Below are positions 20,373-28,624 of a stretch of DNA of 64,000 bases, one piece after another. The stretch spans positions 1 to 64,000 of the forward strand of contig JAHDHL010000004.1 of assembly GCA_020631355.1 (NCBI GenBank), read 5' to 3'. Numbering within the stretch: position 1 is the first letter of the stretch; every line of letters begins with the position of its first letter. The stretch comes from Saprospiraceae bacterium. Its GTDB lineage: Bacteria; Bacteroidota; Bacteroidia; Chitinophagales; Saprospiraceae. Below the pieces are notes generated by a model. It did not search any database, had not been told where the DNA came from, and saw only the letters and a list, made by a program, of their open reading frames with translations. The position numbers were made by a program, and so were the translations under genes.

Positions 20373-20531
20373 ATGGCTAACAAGAAAAATAAATTGAAAA
20401 AAATGGTGGAGGCATCCATCCGTGAATCCCGCAAGGAGCAAGGCTTCTTTGACGGACGATTCAGTACAAGGGTTTATCGTTCCAAAAAAACATATTCCCG
20501 AAAAGCGAAGCATAAGGGGAGGGATATTTAA
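20373..20531 (+). CDS. 52-residue basic protein
   Basis: The short frame MANKKNKLKK... ends in KAKHKGRDI and TAA at 20529-20531. It is strongly basic, with Lys/Arg making up about a third of the residues, and has a FFDGRFSTRVYRSKKTY centre. It is preceded by a near-consensus -7 element (TATATTTC at 20323-20330) and followed by a perfect terminator-like hairpin at 20598-20638, which supports a real transcript. Composition suggests nucleic-acid or ribosome binding. Function is unknown. Confidence 0.65.
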   Translation: MANKKNKLKKMVEASIRESRKEQGFFDGRFSTRVYRSKKTYSRKAKHKGRDI

Positions 20532-20556
20532 TCATTATATTTTTCAATACACCCTT

Positions 20557-21108
20557 ATGCTACAATTTATAACGCCGGAGGAAATAGAGGGTATCCGAAA
20601 ACTTGGAAATGGAATGAATGATTCCATTTCCAAGTTTTTTCATTCACAATTCTTTTTAATCATATTCATTTGCATTTCTTTCGTTATTTCCTGGGTGAAT
20701 ATTATTTCCTATTTTTTGCATCTGGATCCGATATTTGATTTCCTTTGGATAGGAATACCTTTCCTACTCTTTATATCAAGTATTTTTTATAAAAACGATA
20801 CTTCATTTTTTATTACGCAAACCATTTTCATCTTTTCTTTCCTGTTATTTTTCCATTCCTTTTTCAATCATCTCGAATTCCATCTTTTTGCCAGTATTGA
20901 TGACAAATTATTGTGTTCCTGTTGTACGATTTGCAGGGTACAGGGAGCAGCGAATGCCATCCTTTTCACATTGATTACCATACGAGCCATCAACCACCCT
21001 ATCATTACCCAATCCTATACCTGGACTAGGAAACATAGCATTCTTGCCTTTCTCTTTGCAGCTTTTGTCTACTTGTTAGAACAAATTGGGCATTTGAAAA
21101 TATTTTAG
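20557..21108 (+). CDS. hydrophobic membrane protein with uncertain start
   Basis: The frame reads through 183 residues from an ATG at 20557. A second ATG at 20614 falls in the loop edge of the hairpin at 20598-20638, and there is no later methionine. Four to five transmembrane helices are predicted (FLIIFICISFVISWVNI, IPFLLFISSIFY, IFIFSFLLFFHSFF, AILFTLITIRAI, ILAFLFAAFVYLL). A CSCCTICR cysteine cluster lies between helices 3 and 4 and might bind metal. No family was recognised. Because its start overlaps a terminator hairpin, expression may depend on transcriptional readthrough. Confidence 0.55.
   Translation: MLQFITPEEIEGIRKLGNGMNDSISKFFHSQFFLIIFICISFVISWVNIISYFLHLDPIFDFLWIGIPFLLFISSIFYKNDTSFFITQTIFIFSFLLFFHSFFNHLEFHLFASIDDKLLCSCCTICRVQGAANAILFTLITIRAINHPIITQSYTWTRKHSILAFLFAAFVYLLEQIGHLKIF
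20598..20638 (+). terminator. perfect 18-bp hairpin with T-run
   Basis: Arms 20598-20615 and 20621-20638 are perfectly complementary with a 5-nt loop. T20635-20640 completes a typical intrinsic terminator. It follows the 52-residue basic protein gene by 66 bp, but lies inside the beginning of the next membrane protein frame. Confidence 0.75.
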
Positions 21109-21245
21109 GATTGATTCCAATCATAGTGCAAAAGCGATGGTGTAAGAGAAATCCAGTAGAATTACCATATCTTACAGAAAGAAAATTTATATAAAAGATA
21201 GTTGCACATAAAAATAACTTAACTAAATATCATAAATAAATTCAT

Positions 21246-21917
21246 ATGAAAAATAATTCAACCTTATTACACTTGGGACTTATAATCATGGTTTTAATAA
21301 CGAGTTGTAACGATAAATTAGATGTTACCCAAGATAATGTTCGTGGAAAAATCACCAATTACATTGATGGCACACCTATAACTAACGAATTAGTCAGGTT
21401 GCGTGAGAGTGGTTCACTTGCTACAGGCGACACCTATGAAACATATACAAACACACAAGGAGAATTTGAATTCATTCAAGACAGATTATCTGGGTATGAT
21501 CTACAAATCCCAAATCTGAATGGATATCAAATGTCCTTTTTTTTAAATGGAGAACTAACTCCTCTTGAAAATTCTACCAGTGGCAGCCTCCTAGTAACAA
21601 CTGGCACCGATGAATTAAATATAGAACTTTACCCTACCACCATTGCTAACATAACCTTTACCAACACTCCGCCCTCTAGTGAAACTGACACTATAACCAT
21701 CGATTTTGAAAATGTCGATATTTTGGCATCACTACTTTTCCCATTTGAACCTGTATTTACAGGAGCTGATGTAGATACATTACTTTCAGTAGAACTTTTA
21801 TCCCAAAATGTCATAACTATCAATTATGATGTTATTACTGATTCAGGTATTGAAGAATTTTCGGAAACTTTTGAATGTGAACCCGGAGGAGTTACTGATA
21901 TTGAAATCGAATATTGA
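21246..21917 (+). CDS. lipoprotein with carboxypeptidase-regulatory-like domain
   Basis: A 223-residue protein with lipobox ITSC (Cys21). Residues about 32-110 form a carboxypeptidase-regulatory-like beta-sandwich: V-R-G-K-I-x-N...DGTPI, then a TYTNTQGEFEF strand. The C-terminal half is a second beta domain with many Thr/Asn residues (TNTPPSSETDTITIDF). Such modules appear in Bacteroidota surface lipoproteins and mediate protein or glycan contacts. No enzymatic residue was seen. The gene is followed by a noncoding stretch of about 480 bp. Confidence 0.8.
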   Translation: MKNNSTLLHLGLIIMVLITSCNDKLDVTQDNVRGKITNYIDGTPITNELVRLRESGSLATGDTYETYTNTQGEFEFIQDRLSGYDLQIPNLNGYQMSFFLNGELTPLENSTSGSLLVTTGTDELNIELYPTTIANITFTNTPPSSETDTITIDFENVDILASLLFPFEPVFTGADVDTLLSVELLSQNVITINYDVITDSGIEEFSETFECEPGGVTDIEIEY

Positions 21918-22399
21918 AAACAAGCACATCAATAATATGTGGGGCAAACATGCTCTAACAAGGTGTCATAAGTCATGCCTCCATTTTGCGGAAAGACAGG
22001 TACAGGGCAACAGTAGTTGTAGTCAAGCAATTGTTCAAATTCACTTTTTTGAATATCATTCGATATTATAATTTTCATTAAATAGCTTCTATCCATATGC
22101 CTATTATCCGTCATAAAAAACTAAAAACCGTTAAGGCATTCTTAAATAACCAAATCTAACTTTTTATTCAATCACAACTTCCAAACTTCTCAATTAAGAC
22201 CTCACTATCAATCAATTACTACAAGTCAACAAAGAAAATACTATAAAATTAAAGGCATATTTTTCCAACTTTTCATGATAGCTGTCTTTGTCCCAAAAGG
22301 AAGCTTACCCCATCTTTGAATCATACAAAATTCGAAGAAACTAAAACATGTTATGCTTGCACATTTTTACCATTTACCTACACTAAAAATTTTTGAAAC
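21918..22399. other. AT-rich intergenic region, mostly without a gene
   Basis: About 480 bp between two lipoprotein genes. It contains only one short frame on the minus strand (21929-22114), which may be a small protein or a remnant. No terminator hairpin or RNA gene was recognised. Confidence 0.5.
21929..22114 (-). CDS. possible 61-residue protein or gene remnant
   Basis: The frame starts at an ATG at 22114 and an in-frame stop lies just upstream. Its sequence is protein-like (MKIIISNDIQKSEFEQLLDY is the centre), with three cysteines and a C-terminal HVCPTYY. It has no recognised homology, no promoter element and no partner gene. It could be the residue of a degraded gene in this otherwise noncoding stretch. 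Confidence 0.3.
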   Translation of the reverse strand: MTDNRHMDRSYLMKIIISNDIQKSEFEQLLDYNYCCPVPVFPQNGGMTYDTLLEHVCPTYY

Positions 22400-22777
22400 A
22401 TGAAGGAAATGAAATGGGTATGCCTTATAATGGCTATCATGCTTTGGGTGCAGAGTTGCGAGGAACCAACACTAAACGATCTCATAGAAGAAGAAAATGA
22501 ACAGTATCCTGATTCAACGGATTTGGATTACCCTGTCGATTCTAATGATGTCATCATTTATCCGCCTGTAGATACTACAGAATGGGATTCAGGAGAAATC
22601 ATTGTCAATCCACCAGTAGATACAACTTGGTGTGATACGAACGGCATCATAATAATTCCTCCAGTTGACCCTCCGGTTGACCCGCCTGTGGATACGACTT
22701 GGTGGGACACCACGGATGTCATCATCAATCCACCTTTGGATTCTACTGTTGTGGACAGTAGTAATCTGGGAGGCTAA
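22400..22777 (+). CDS. proline/aspartate-rich repeat lipoprotein
   Basis: A 125-residue protein with putative lipobox VQSC (Cys20). After an acidic linker the rest is a degenerate repeat built on I-[IV]-x-PP-[VL]-D-[TS]-T-x-[WV]-x-[DS], four to five copies, rich in Pro, Asp, Thr and Trp. No globular domain is visible. The composition is typical of an extended spacer or stalk outside the outer membrane. It shares a terminator with the converging PcfJ-like gene. Confidence 0.75.
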   Translation: MKEMKWVCLIMAIMLWVQSCEEPTLNDLIEEENEQYPDSTDLDYPVDSNDVIIYPPVDTTEWDSGEIIVNPPVDTTWCDTNGIIIIPPVDPPVDPPVDTTWWDTTDVIINPPLDSTVVDSSNLGG

Positions 22778-22853
22778 TGTTCGAAAAACAAAAATCGCAT
22801 ATCGCAAAGTTTTGAGTTTTCACTATCTAGGTTAAGTAGTTGATTGTAATAAG

Positions 22854-22879
22854 GGCTGCATTTCAAAGGAAATGCAGCC
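22854..22879. terminator. bidirectional intrinsic terminator
   Basis: GGCTGCATTTC at 22854-22864 pairs with 22869-22879 around loop AAAG. T-rich sequence follows on the plus strand. It lies between the converging repeat-lipoprotein and PcfJ-like genes. Confidence 0.7.
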
Positions 22880-22896
22880 TTGTTACTTTTAGAATG

Positions 22897-24441
22897 CTAA
22901 TAAGAATGACCAATGGACAAGCCTTCTTTGCTACACCATGCCCTGATGATTTCCAACCACTCAGTCTCAGGACGATAATTGAACCGGGCCTTGGCCTGTA
23001 CCACTCTGGCCTTGTTATCCACCTCAATGGTAACCACGGGTTTCCATTCCTGCTCCTCCTTGGTCTTATCCAACATCCTCAAGGACCAGATAGAACACAT
23101 TCCTCTCTGACATTTCGAATGATAGGACCTGACACAATGATTCATCTGGCGGCTTTCCTCTACCAATTCCATTGCGGTTTTCAATTGAATCAATTGATAA
23201 TCCACCTTTTCATCTTCCTTTTCGAAATTATTATATCTCGCACCATCCCATTTGGCATCCATGATGCCATTAGAAACCATGAAATTGATATCGTTCGTCC
23301 TTTGTTGTTCGACGTAGTATGCTTCCACATCCCTAGTCAATGAGCGCAATGTCCTGCCTTTCAAGGAAAATGATGATCCGTTTTCATGCCTCATATGGTT
23401 AATGAATCCGAGTACACGTCTAATATTCTCTGCTCCATCCACCTCATTACGAACCATGAATTCCACTATGGATTTTTGGAAATCGTATTGGGTAACATTA
23501 GAATATATACGAGAGAATTCCTTGGCAAGGACATAATTCCCTCCCAAACCGAATACGAATGATAACACCATCGGATTATCAAAAAGGAAATATGTCGAAG
23601 AAGGGATGGCCAATAAATTCAAAGGTCTATGAACATAGGATTCATCAATTCTCATACAGGAACTCACATCGAATAAATCATGGAATTCGTGGGCCATTCT
23701 TTTAGTGAGAGGGAATGGGAGGAATGTTGCTTTTCGGATATTCTTTCCCGAAACCAAATATTTGACGAACTTCAAATTATCCGGATGACCGAAGAAATTC
23801 TCAAACCACCTCAGTACAAAAACAGGTGCATACATGGTCACTTCCTCAAAGGAGACATGCTTCAGTGCATCATGCCATATTTTTTTATTCTGACTGGATT
23901 TTTGTTCATAAATCCTAGGAAATCGTTTGTACAACCAGAAAGGGAAAAGGGACCAAGTCGTTCTGTTTCGGGCATCCAAGGCTGATGTATTCCTGCGGGA
24001 TTTTAATTCCATACAATCGTCAGAAAAAATCATTCCCAGGATTTCTCCAATCACCTCCCAAATGTCCTCTGGTGCTACCTTTTTTTTCTTAAACCCATCG
24101 GTATGGTAATCATAATGAAAAATATCATCCAAGTATAAATCAGAATCACCTTTCATCCATTCGTGGATATAATTCATCCAGAAATAATTCACAGGAATAC
24201 TATTGAATTCCTTGTGGATACAAAGATGGGCCAAGAAACGAATGAATAACTTCCTATCCCGATTGTGCCTGAATGTCAATTGGTTCAAATTGAAGAAAAA
24301 GGCGCTGAAACGTAATTTTTCCACATTGGAGAAAGAAGCTCCTTTCAACTGTCCCATCAAGATATGCCCCAACGCCCTTCTCCTTTTCGAATGGACATAG
24401 GGATATCTGTCAACAGCCTTGCTCAAAGCTGCAGTTTTCAT
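22897..24441 (-). CDS. PcfJ-like domain protein
   Basis: A 514-residue, soluble, aromatic-rich protein. The C-terminal region (about 415-510) has the PcfJ-like signature: MNHCVRSYHSKC, then a W-S-L-R strand, KPVVTIEV, and a terminal segment RVVQAKARFNYRPE...IIRAWC. PcfJ-like proteins were first noted on conjugative elements, but many chromosomal copies exist and none has an established activity. The paired histidine and cysteines in the signature suggest metal binding or catalysis. The N-terminal 400 residues are helical with no known domain. No conjugation or mobility genes lie nearby, and it is transcribed alone. Confidence 0.8.
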   Translation of the reverse strand: MKTAALSKAVDRYPYVHSKRRRALGHILMGQLKGASFSNVEKLRFSAFFFNLNQLTFRHNRDRKLFIRFLAHLCIHKEFNSIPVNYFWMNYIHEWMKGDSDLYLDDIFHYDYHTDGFKKKKVAPEDIWEVIGEILGMIFSDDCMELKSRRNTSALDARNRTTWSLFPFWLYKRFPRIYEQKSSQNKKIWHDALKHVSFEEVTMYAPVFVLRWFENFFGHPDNLKFVKYLVSGKNIRKATFLPFPLTKRMAHEFHDLFDVSSCMRIDESYVHRPLNLLAIPSSTYFLFDNPMVLSFVFGLGGNYVLAKEFSRIYSNVTQYDFQKSIVEFMVRNEVDGAENIRRVLGFINHMRHENGSSFSLKGRTLRSLTRDVEAYYVEQQRTNDINFMVSNGIMDAKWDGARYNNFEKEDEKVDYQLIQLKTAMELVEESRQMNHCVRSYHSKCQRGMCSIWSLRMLDKTKEEQEWKPVVTIEVDNKARVVQAKARFNYRPETEWLEIIRAWCSKEGLSIGHSY

Positions 24442-24758
24442 ATTAATGATATTGTACTTATTAACTAATGGATGTATTCAACAAGTAGGTGAAGTGCCTA
24501 CTTCCCAACCTGAAATCAACTAAAAAACGATATGTACCGTATTTCTAACATCTTTAATTCTGTTACAATATTATAACCATAATGCTTTCATTTAAGTTCC
24601 TATCATTGCTATTTGTCATATAACAAGAAAATCACATATAACTCAGTGTCAAATTAGGATGTCACACAAAACACTATCCATAACTCCCTGTATAGCAACA
24701 TATTGAATTCCATTTATTATATTAGTCACATCAAGTCTTTAACGAAAAACTCTATATC
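24442..24758. other. divergent intergenic region without a gene
   Basis: About 317 bp between divergent PcfJ-like and OmpA-domain genes. It holds their promoters. A 7-bp inverted repeat (AAGTAGG at 24483-24489, CCTACTT at 24497-24503) lies 42 bp upstream of the PcfJ-like gene and could be an operator. No exact TAnnTTTG element was found on either strand. Confidence 0.45.
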
Positions 24759-25169
24759 ATGAAGAACATTAACCGTGTTTTATTCACAGCCATTTGTATG
24801 GCCCTTACTTTTTGCAGTTTTGCTCAGAGCCAAACTGTCCGTTGTAATTTCGATACTAATTCCACACAAATCTCAAGCGAGGATAAGTCAGAACTGGACG
24901 AGCTCATTGAAAAATTGAAAACCGTCTCAGGGGATGTCGAAGTCATCTGTGCAGGATATGCAGATCCTACAGGAACACAAAACTACAATGATGAATTAGC
25001 AGTAAAGAGAGCCAAAGCCATCCATGAATACATTTCAGCTGCGACCCTTCCAGAAAATGTCAAGACCAAAGCGTTGGGCCAAGCAGTCATCAGTTGGGTG
25101 GATGTTACCGTTGATGACAACGATACCGCCAGACGGGTAGATGTCTGGATTACTCCTCCCCTGAAATAA
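24759..25169 (+). CDS. secreted OmpA-domain protein
   Basis: A 136-residue protein with a signal peptide (residues 1-22, ending SFAQ). The rest is one OmpA-like peptidoglycan-binding domain: a first strand with FDTNS, then VICAGYADPTGTQNYNDELAVKRAKA and a final RRVDVW strand. The conserved Asp and Arg of the diaminopimelate-binding site (D in YADPTG, R in ARRVDV) are present. The domain probably ties the protein to peptidoglycan in the periplasm. It is short and has no beta-barrel. Confidence 0.9.
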   Translation: MKNINRVLFTAICMALTFCSFAQSQTVRCNFDTNSTQISSEDKSELDELIEKLKTVSGDVEVICAGYADPTGTQNYNDELAVKRAKAIHEYISAATLPENVKTKALGQAVISWVDVTVDDNDTARRVDVWITPPLK

Positions 25170-25202
25170 GATTGTTTTTTGTTTTTTATTATAGTGGAAA
25201 GC

Positions 25203-25236
25203 GAAAGGGCTGTCAAATGACAGCCCTTTCTTTTTT
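25203..25236 (+). terminator. strong intrinsic terminator
   Basis: GAAAGGGCTGTCA at 25203-25215 pairs perfectly with 25218-25230, followed by six T residues (25231-25236). It closes the OmpA-domain gene and may also stop the converging metalloprotease transcript. Confidence 0.85.
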
Positions 25237-25340
25237 ATGATCGTTCATCTTGTCGTTATCACTGAGTTGAATCACATCGAATCCACCCAATAACAGCTTA
25301 CACATGAGATGAGATATTTTACTGAAACACCAAATTGGAA

Positions 25341-27818
25341 TTAGCCTTTCACATCATCGTCACCATCCAATACTTCCTCTATTCTTTCCAATAAATCATC
25401 CAAGTGATATCTAGACATCGCATCTACCTGGCGACTCATACCTCCCTTGATATCTCGGCTGAGTTCATTGAGGGTTCCCCTTGCTACTGCTTGGATATCC
25501 GTTTGGGAATACTTGGCATCCTGAATATCCAATAAGGCATCCATCCTATCTATGTAAGCCCTTTGCAATGCCCTACGATAAGGATCGATTTGGGTACCTG
25601 TCCTTAATTCGGAGAATAGTCCTCCTTTTACGTCATCGAACATTTCAATTAAGGAATAGGCATTCCTACCCTCACTCGACTCTGCTTCAGTGATTCGATT
25701 CAGTCGGTCCGGTTGGAAAAGCATACTCATGAATCGGTCCTGAAAACTTCTGAGTCGTTCATTGATTCCTGTTTCCTCAATACGTTGGAGGATTTCCTTA
25801 TCCAATAACCAAGTCGGAGTCTGAAACAATTGCTCATTAAGAAAACGGACGGCATCCTTTTGTCTTTCCTTTGGTACCGGAGTAAACACCACACCCTCCT
25901 GGTCATAGGTCTTGTAATGCTCATACACTCCACCGACATTCGTAGTAACGTGCCCCATGTAGCGCCCCAATTGGGAATAAACATTGATGTACAATTCTTT
26001 CAAATCGTCATAGTCCTTGCCATCTGCTTCTGTCCATTCTATCAATTCAGGTACGATTCTTTTTAGGTTCCGAATCCCCAATTCACTTGCTTTCATAGAA
26101 TTATCACCCAAGTCCTCCGTTTGTGATGACGGGTCGAATGTATTCCAGCGCTGCCTACCATATCTATACAGCGGATTCCCTGCCTTTTCCTTGATCCAGG
26201 CATGCAAGGTTTCCTTTTCTTCGGCAGAGGATTTTGCGGACATAATCGGCTTGTATCCCCAAGTGATGGACCAGATATCATATTCTCCGATTCTTGGCCC
26301 ATGATAAGTGATTCCGTCCTCTGGCTGGGCGATATAATTGAATCTTGCATAATCCATAATCGAAGGCGCTGTGCCATGTGTGGCACAGAACGTCTTGGAA
26401 CGCAACGAATCAACCGGATAAGCTACGCTTGAGCCCATATTGTGGGGTAATCCCAAGGTATGTCCCACTTCATGTGCCGCCACGAAACGAATCAATTCGC
26501 CCATGAGCTCATCAGAGAAGCGCACACTCCTAGCAGCCGGGTCAATAGCAGCTGTCTGGACAAAATACCAATTGCGGAGCAGGTTCATCACATTATGGTA
26601 CCAAAGGATATCCGATTCTAGGATTTCTCCTGTTCTTGGATCGTGGACATGAGGTCCTTGTGCATTTTGGATATCCGTAGTGATATAACGAATCACAGAA
26701 TAACGCACATCCTCAGGACTCCAATCCGGGTCTTCCTCGGCTGTGGGTGGGTCCTTGGCTATGATGGCATTCTTGAATCCTGCAGCTTCGAATGCTTCCT
26801 GCCAATCCTCTATACCCTGCTTGAGGTATTTTCTCCATTTCATTGGAGTAGCCGGGTCCACATAATATACGATAGGATCCTTGGGTTCTACCAATTCGCC
26901 TCTGGCGAATGCAGCCTCATCACTCGGTTCCAGCCTCCAACGGGTGATATACCTCAATTTGGTCGCACGATGCTCATCACTTCCATAATCGAATAATTGG
27001 AAGGAAAAGTACCCTACCCTACGGTCATATTCCCTTGGCATCATGGGTTCCTCGGGAAGCATGATGAATGACTGGTTCATTTCGATGGAAAGTGCTTCCG
27101 TCAATTGATTATCAGGAATACTACTTCCGTTATAGGTTAGGATGTGTCTCACCTCCACATTCTTCGGAAAACTCTTTACACGGGTTATCATGCTTCGTTT
27201 ACCATCCAAATTCTTAATACCAAAAGCTTGTCTTTGTTGGGAATACATGGCTCCAATCATGGGTACATCCGTAGTGAACAAGGGATTCACCTCTATAACA
27301 ACTCCAGAACTGTCCGTACTGAATGCCTTGATATCGAATGACATGACCAATGGCTCGAAGTTGTTATTACGGACTGATTTATAGATGGGCGTATCCTCAT
27401 TGGCTACGCTATTGTAGGAAACCGAACGAAGCAGAATCTTATCATCCAATCGTTGCCAACGAATGACTTGCTGTGGTCGCGACTTCATTCCGGCACCTCC
27501 GAAATTCAATCCTTTGACATGTCCCGAAATCCTACTGACAATAAGGATCTCCTGGTCTAGGATATTGTTAGGAATTTCAAAATAATACTTGTCATCTACC
27601 TTATGCACATTGAATAATCCCTCATCCGATATGGCATCCTTGGTAATGACTTCAGAAAAGGGCTTGATCTTTTCATCCTTTTTCTTTTTGGGCTTTTCGG
27701 CTTCAGTTGCTCCTTTCTTTTTCTTCTTCTTTTTCTTTGACTTCTGTGCTTCGGCAGGCGTTATAGCCATCGCGCCTATCAGGAGAATGAATAATAATCG
27801 GGTAAAGGTTAATTGCAT
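25341..27818 (-). CDS. secreted zinc metalloprotease (HExxHxxGxxH)
   Basis: An 825-residue protein. A signal peptide (1-24) precedes a lysine-rich stretch (KSKKKKKKKKGATEAEK). The N-terminal and middle parts correspond to the DUF5117/DUF5118-type regions of this family. The zinc site is HEVGHTLGLPH (His449, Glu450, His453, His459), an extended metzincin motif, with a methionine in the following SIMDY turn. The C-terminal part is helical and ends with acidic residues. This family of large Bacteroidota exopeptidases/metalloproteases is common and poorly characterised. Its substrate is unknown, and it is not obviously in an operon. Confidence 0.92.
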   Translation of the reverse strand: MQLTFTRLLFILLIGAMAITPAEAQKSKKKKKKKKGATEAEKPKKKKDEKIKPFSEVITKDAISDEGLFNVHKVDDKYYFEIPNNILDQEILIVSRISGHVKGLNFGGAGMKSRPQQVIRWQRLDDKILLRSVSYNSVANEDTPIYKSVRNNNFEPLVMSFDIKAFSTDSSGVVIEVNPLFTTDVPMIGAMYSQQRQAFGIKNLDGKRSMITRVKSFPKNVEVRHILTYNGSSIPDNQLTEALSIEMNQSFIMLPEEPMMPREYDRRVGYFSFQLFDYGSDEHRATKLRYITRWRLEPSDEAAFARGELVEPKDPIVYYVDPATPMKWRKYLKQGIEDWQEAFEAAGFKNAIIAKDPPTAEEDPDWSPEDVRYSVIRYITTDIQNAQGPHVHDPRTGEILESDILWYHNVMNLLRNWYFVQTAAIDPAARSVRFSDELMGELIRFVAAHEVGHTLGLPHNMGSSVAYPVDSLRSKTFCATHGTAPSIMDYARFNYIAQPEDGITYHGPRIGEYDIWSITWGYKPIMSAKSSAEEKETLHAWIKEKAGNPLYRYGRQRWNTFDPSSQTEDLGDNSMKASELGIRNLKRIVPELIEWTEADGKDYDDLKELYINVYSQLGRYMGHVTTNVGGVYEHYKTYDQEGVVFTPVPKERQKDAVRFLNEQLFQTPTWLLDKEILQRIEETGINERLRSFQDRFMSMLFQPDRLNRITEAESSEGRNAYSLIEMFDDVKGGLFSELRTGTQIDPYRRALQRAYIDRMDALLDIQDAKYSQTDIQAVARGTLNELSRDIKGGMSRQVDAMSRYHLDDLLERIEEVLDGDDDVKG

Positions 27819-28066
27819 GGTTGTGGATTTAGTGTAGATTCAAGTTAAAAAATACTTACATCTGTAAAGAGACAGAAACTGCATGAATATGTTGAAAATA
27901 ACGAATGAATTTATCTTGGACAGGACATTTTACGCCAAAAAAGGGTTCCAGTCAGCCAAGGAGTATTTTCAATTTCGAAAAATAGTGAAGTTTTTGGGAG
28001 TACCATGCAGCATTTTGTCCACATTCTGCACCTTAAGGGTATCTAGTTCATTCTAATGGATTGCAA

Positions 28067-28609
28067 ATGAAACCACATTGGATCAGATTATGCCTGAAAG
28101 GAGACAGGAATGCCCAAGCCCAAATCTATGACGAATATAAGACTCCACTATTAGAAGTGTGTATGAGGTATGCCAAAAGCAGGGAGGAAGCGGAGGATTT
28201 TCTCTTGGAAGGATTCTTCAAGATATTTAGGGATCTCCATCAATTCAATACAGGAAATTCATTCGAGGGATGGTGTAGGAGAATCATGGTTAATACGGCC
28301 CTCATGCATATCAGGAAGAAACACCCGTTCGAAACCCTGAGTCTGAACGAGGCCGTATTACAACCTGCACATGAGATAGACAATGATTTCATCAGCCAAC
28401 TGAATGTCAATGAAATCATTCATTCCATACAACAACTCCCCATCGGATACCAGACAGTTTTCAATCTGTTTGCCATAGAGGGATATTCCCATAAGGAAAT
28501 TGCCCTGCAACTAGGAATTTCAGAAAGTACCTCGCGATCACAATATACCCGTGCGAAGCGACACCTCCAACAATCATTATCCCAAAAAAAATCATTCTCT
28601 AATCACTAA
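28067..28609 (+). CDS. ECF-type RNA polymerase sigma factor
   Basis: I use the ATG at 28067 (180 residues); a TTG two codons upstream is possible. Region 2 carries the ECF pattern (AEDFLLEGFFKIFRDLHQF, then FEGWCRRIMVNTALMHIRKK), and region 4 carries the helix-turn-helix (LPIGYQTVFNLFAIEGYSHKEIA, GISESTSRSQYTRAKRHL, both abbreviated here). The length fits. The next gene begins 15 bp downstream and has an anti-sigma-like N-terminus, the usual ECF arrangement. Target genes cannot be inferred. Confidence 0.95.
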   Translation: MKPHWIRLCLKGDRNAQAQIYDEYKTPLLEVCMRYAKSREEAEDFLLEGFFKIFRDLHQFNTGNSFEGWCRRIMVNTALMHIRKKHPFETLSLNEAVLQPAHEIDNDFISQLNVNEIIHSIQQLPIGYQTVFNLFAIEGYSHKEIALQLGISESTSRSQYTRAKRHLQQSLSQKKSFSNH

Positions 28610-28624
28610 AAGATATCAGCTATC

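Noticed and set aside
22897-24441. PcfJ-like gene as evidence of a conjugative element
   Set aside because: No relaxase, coupling protein, integrase or attachment repeats were seen nearby.
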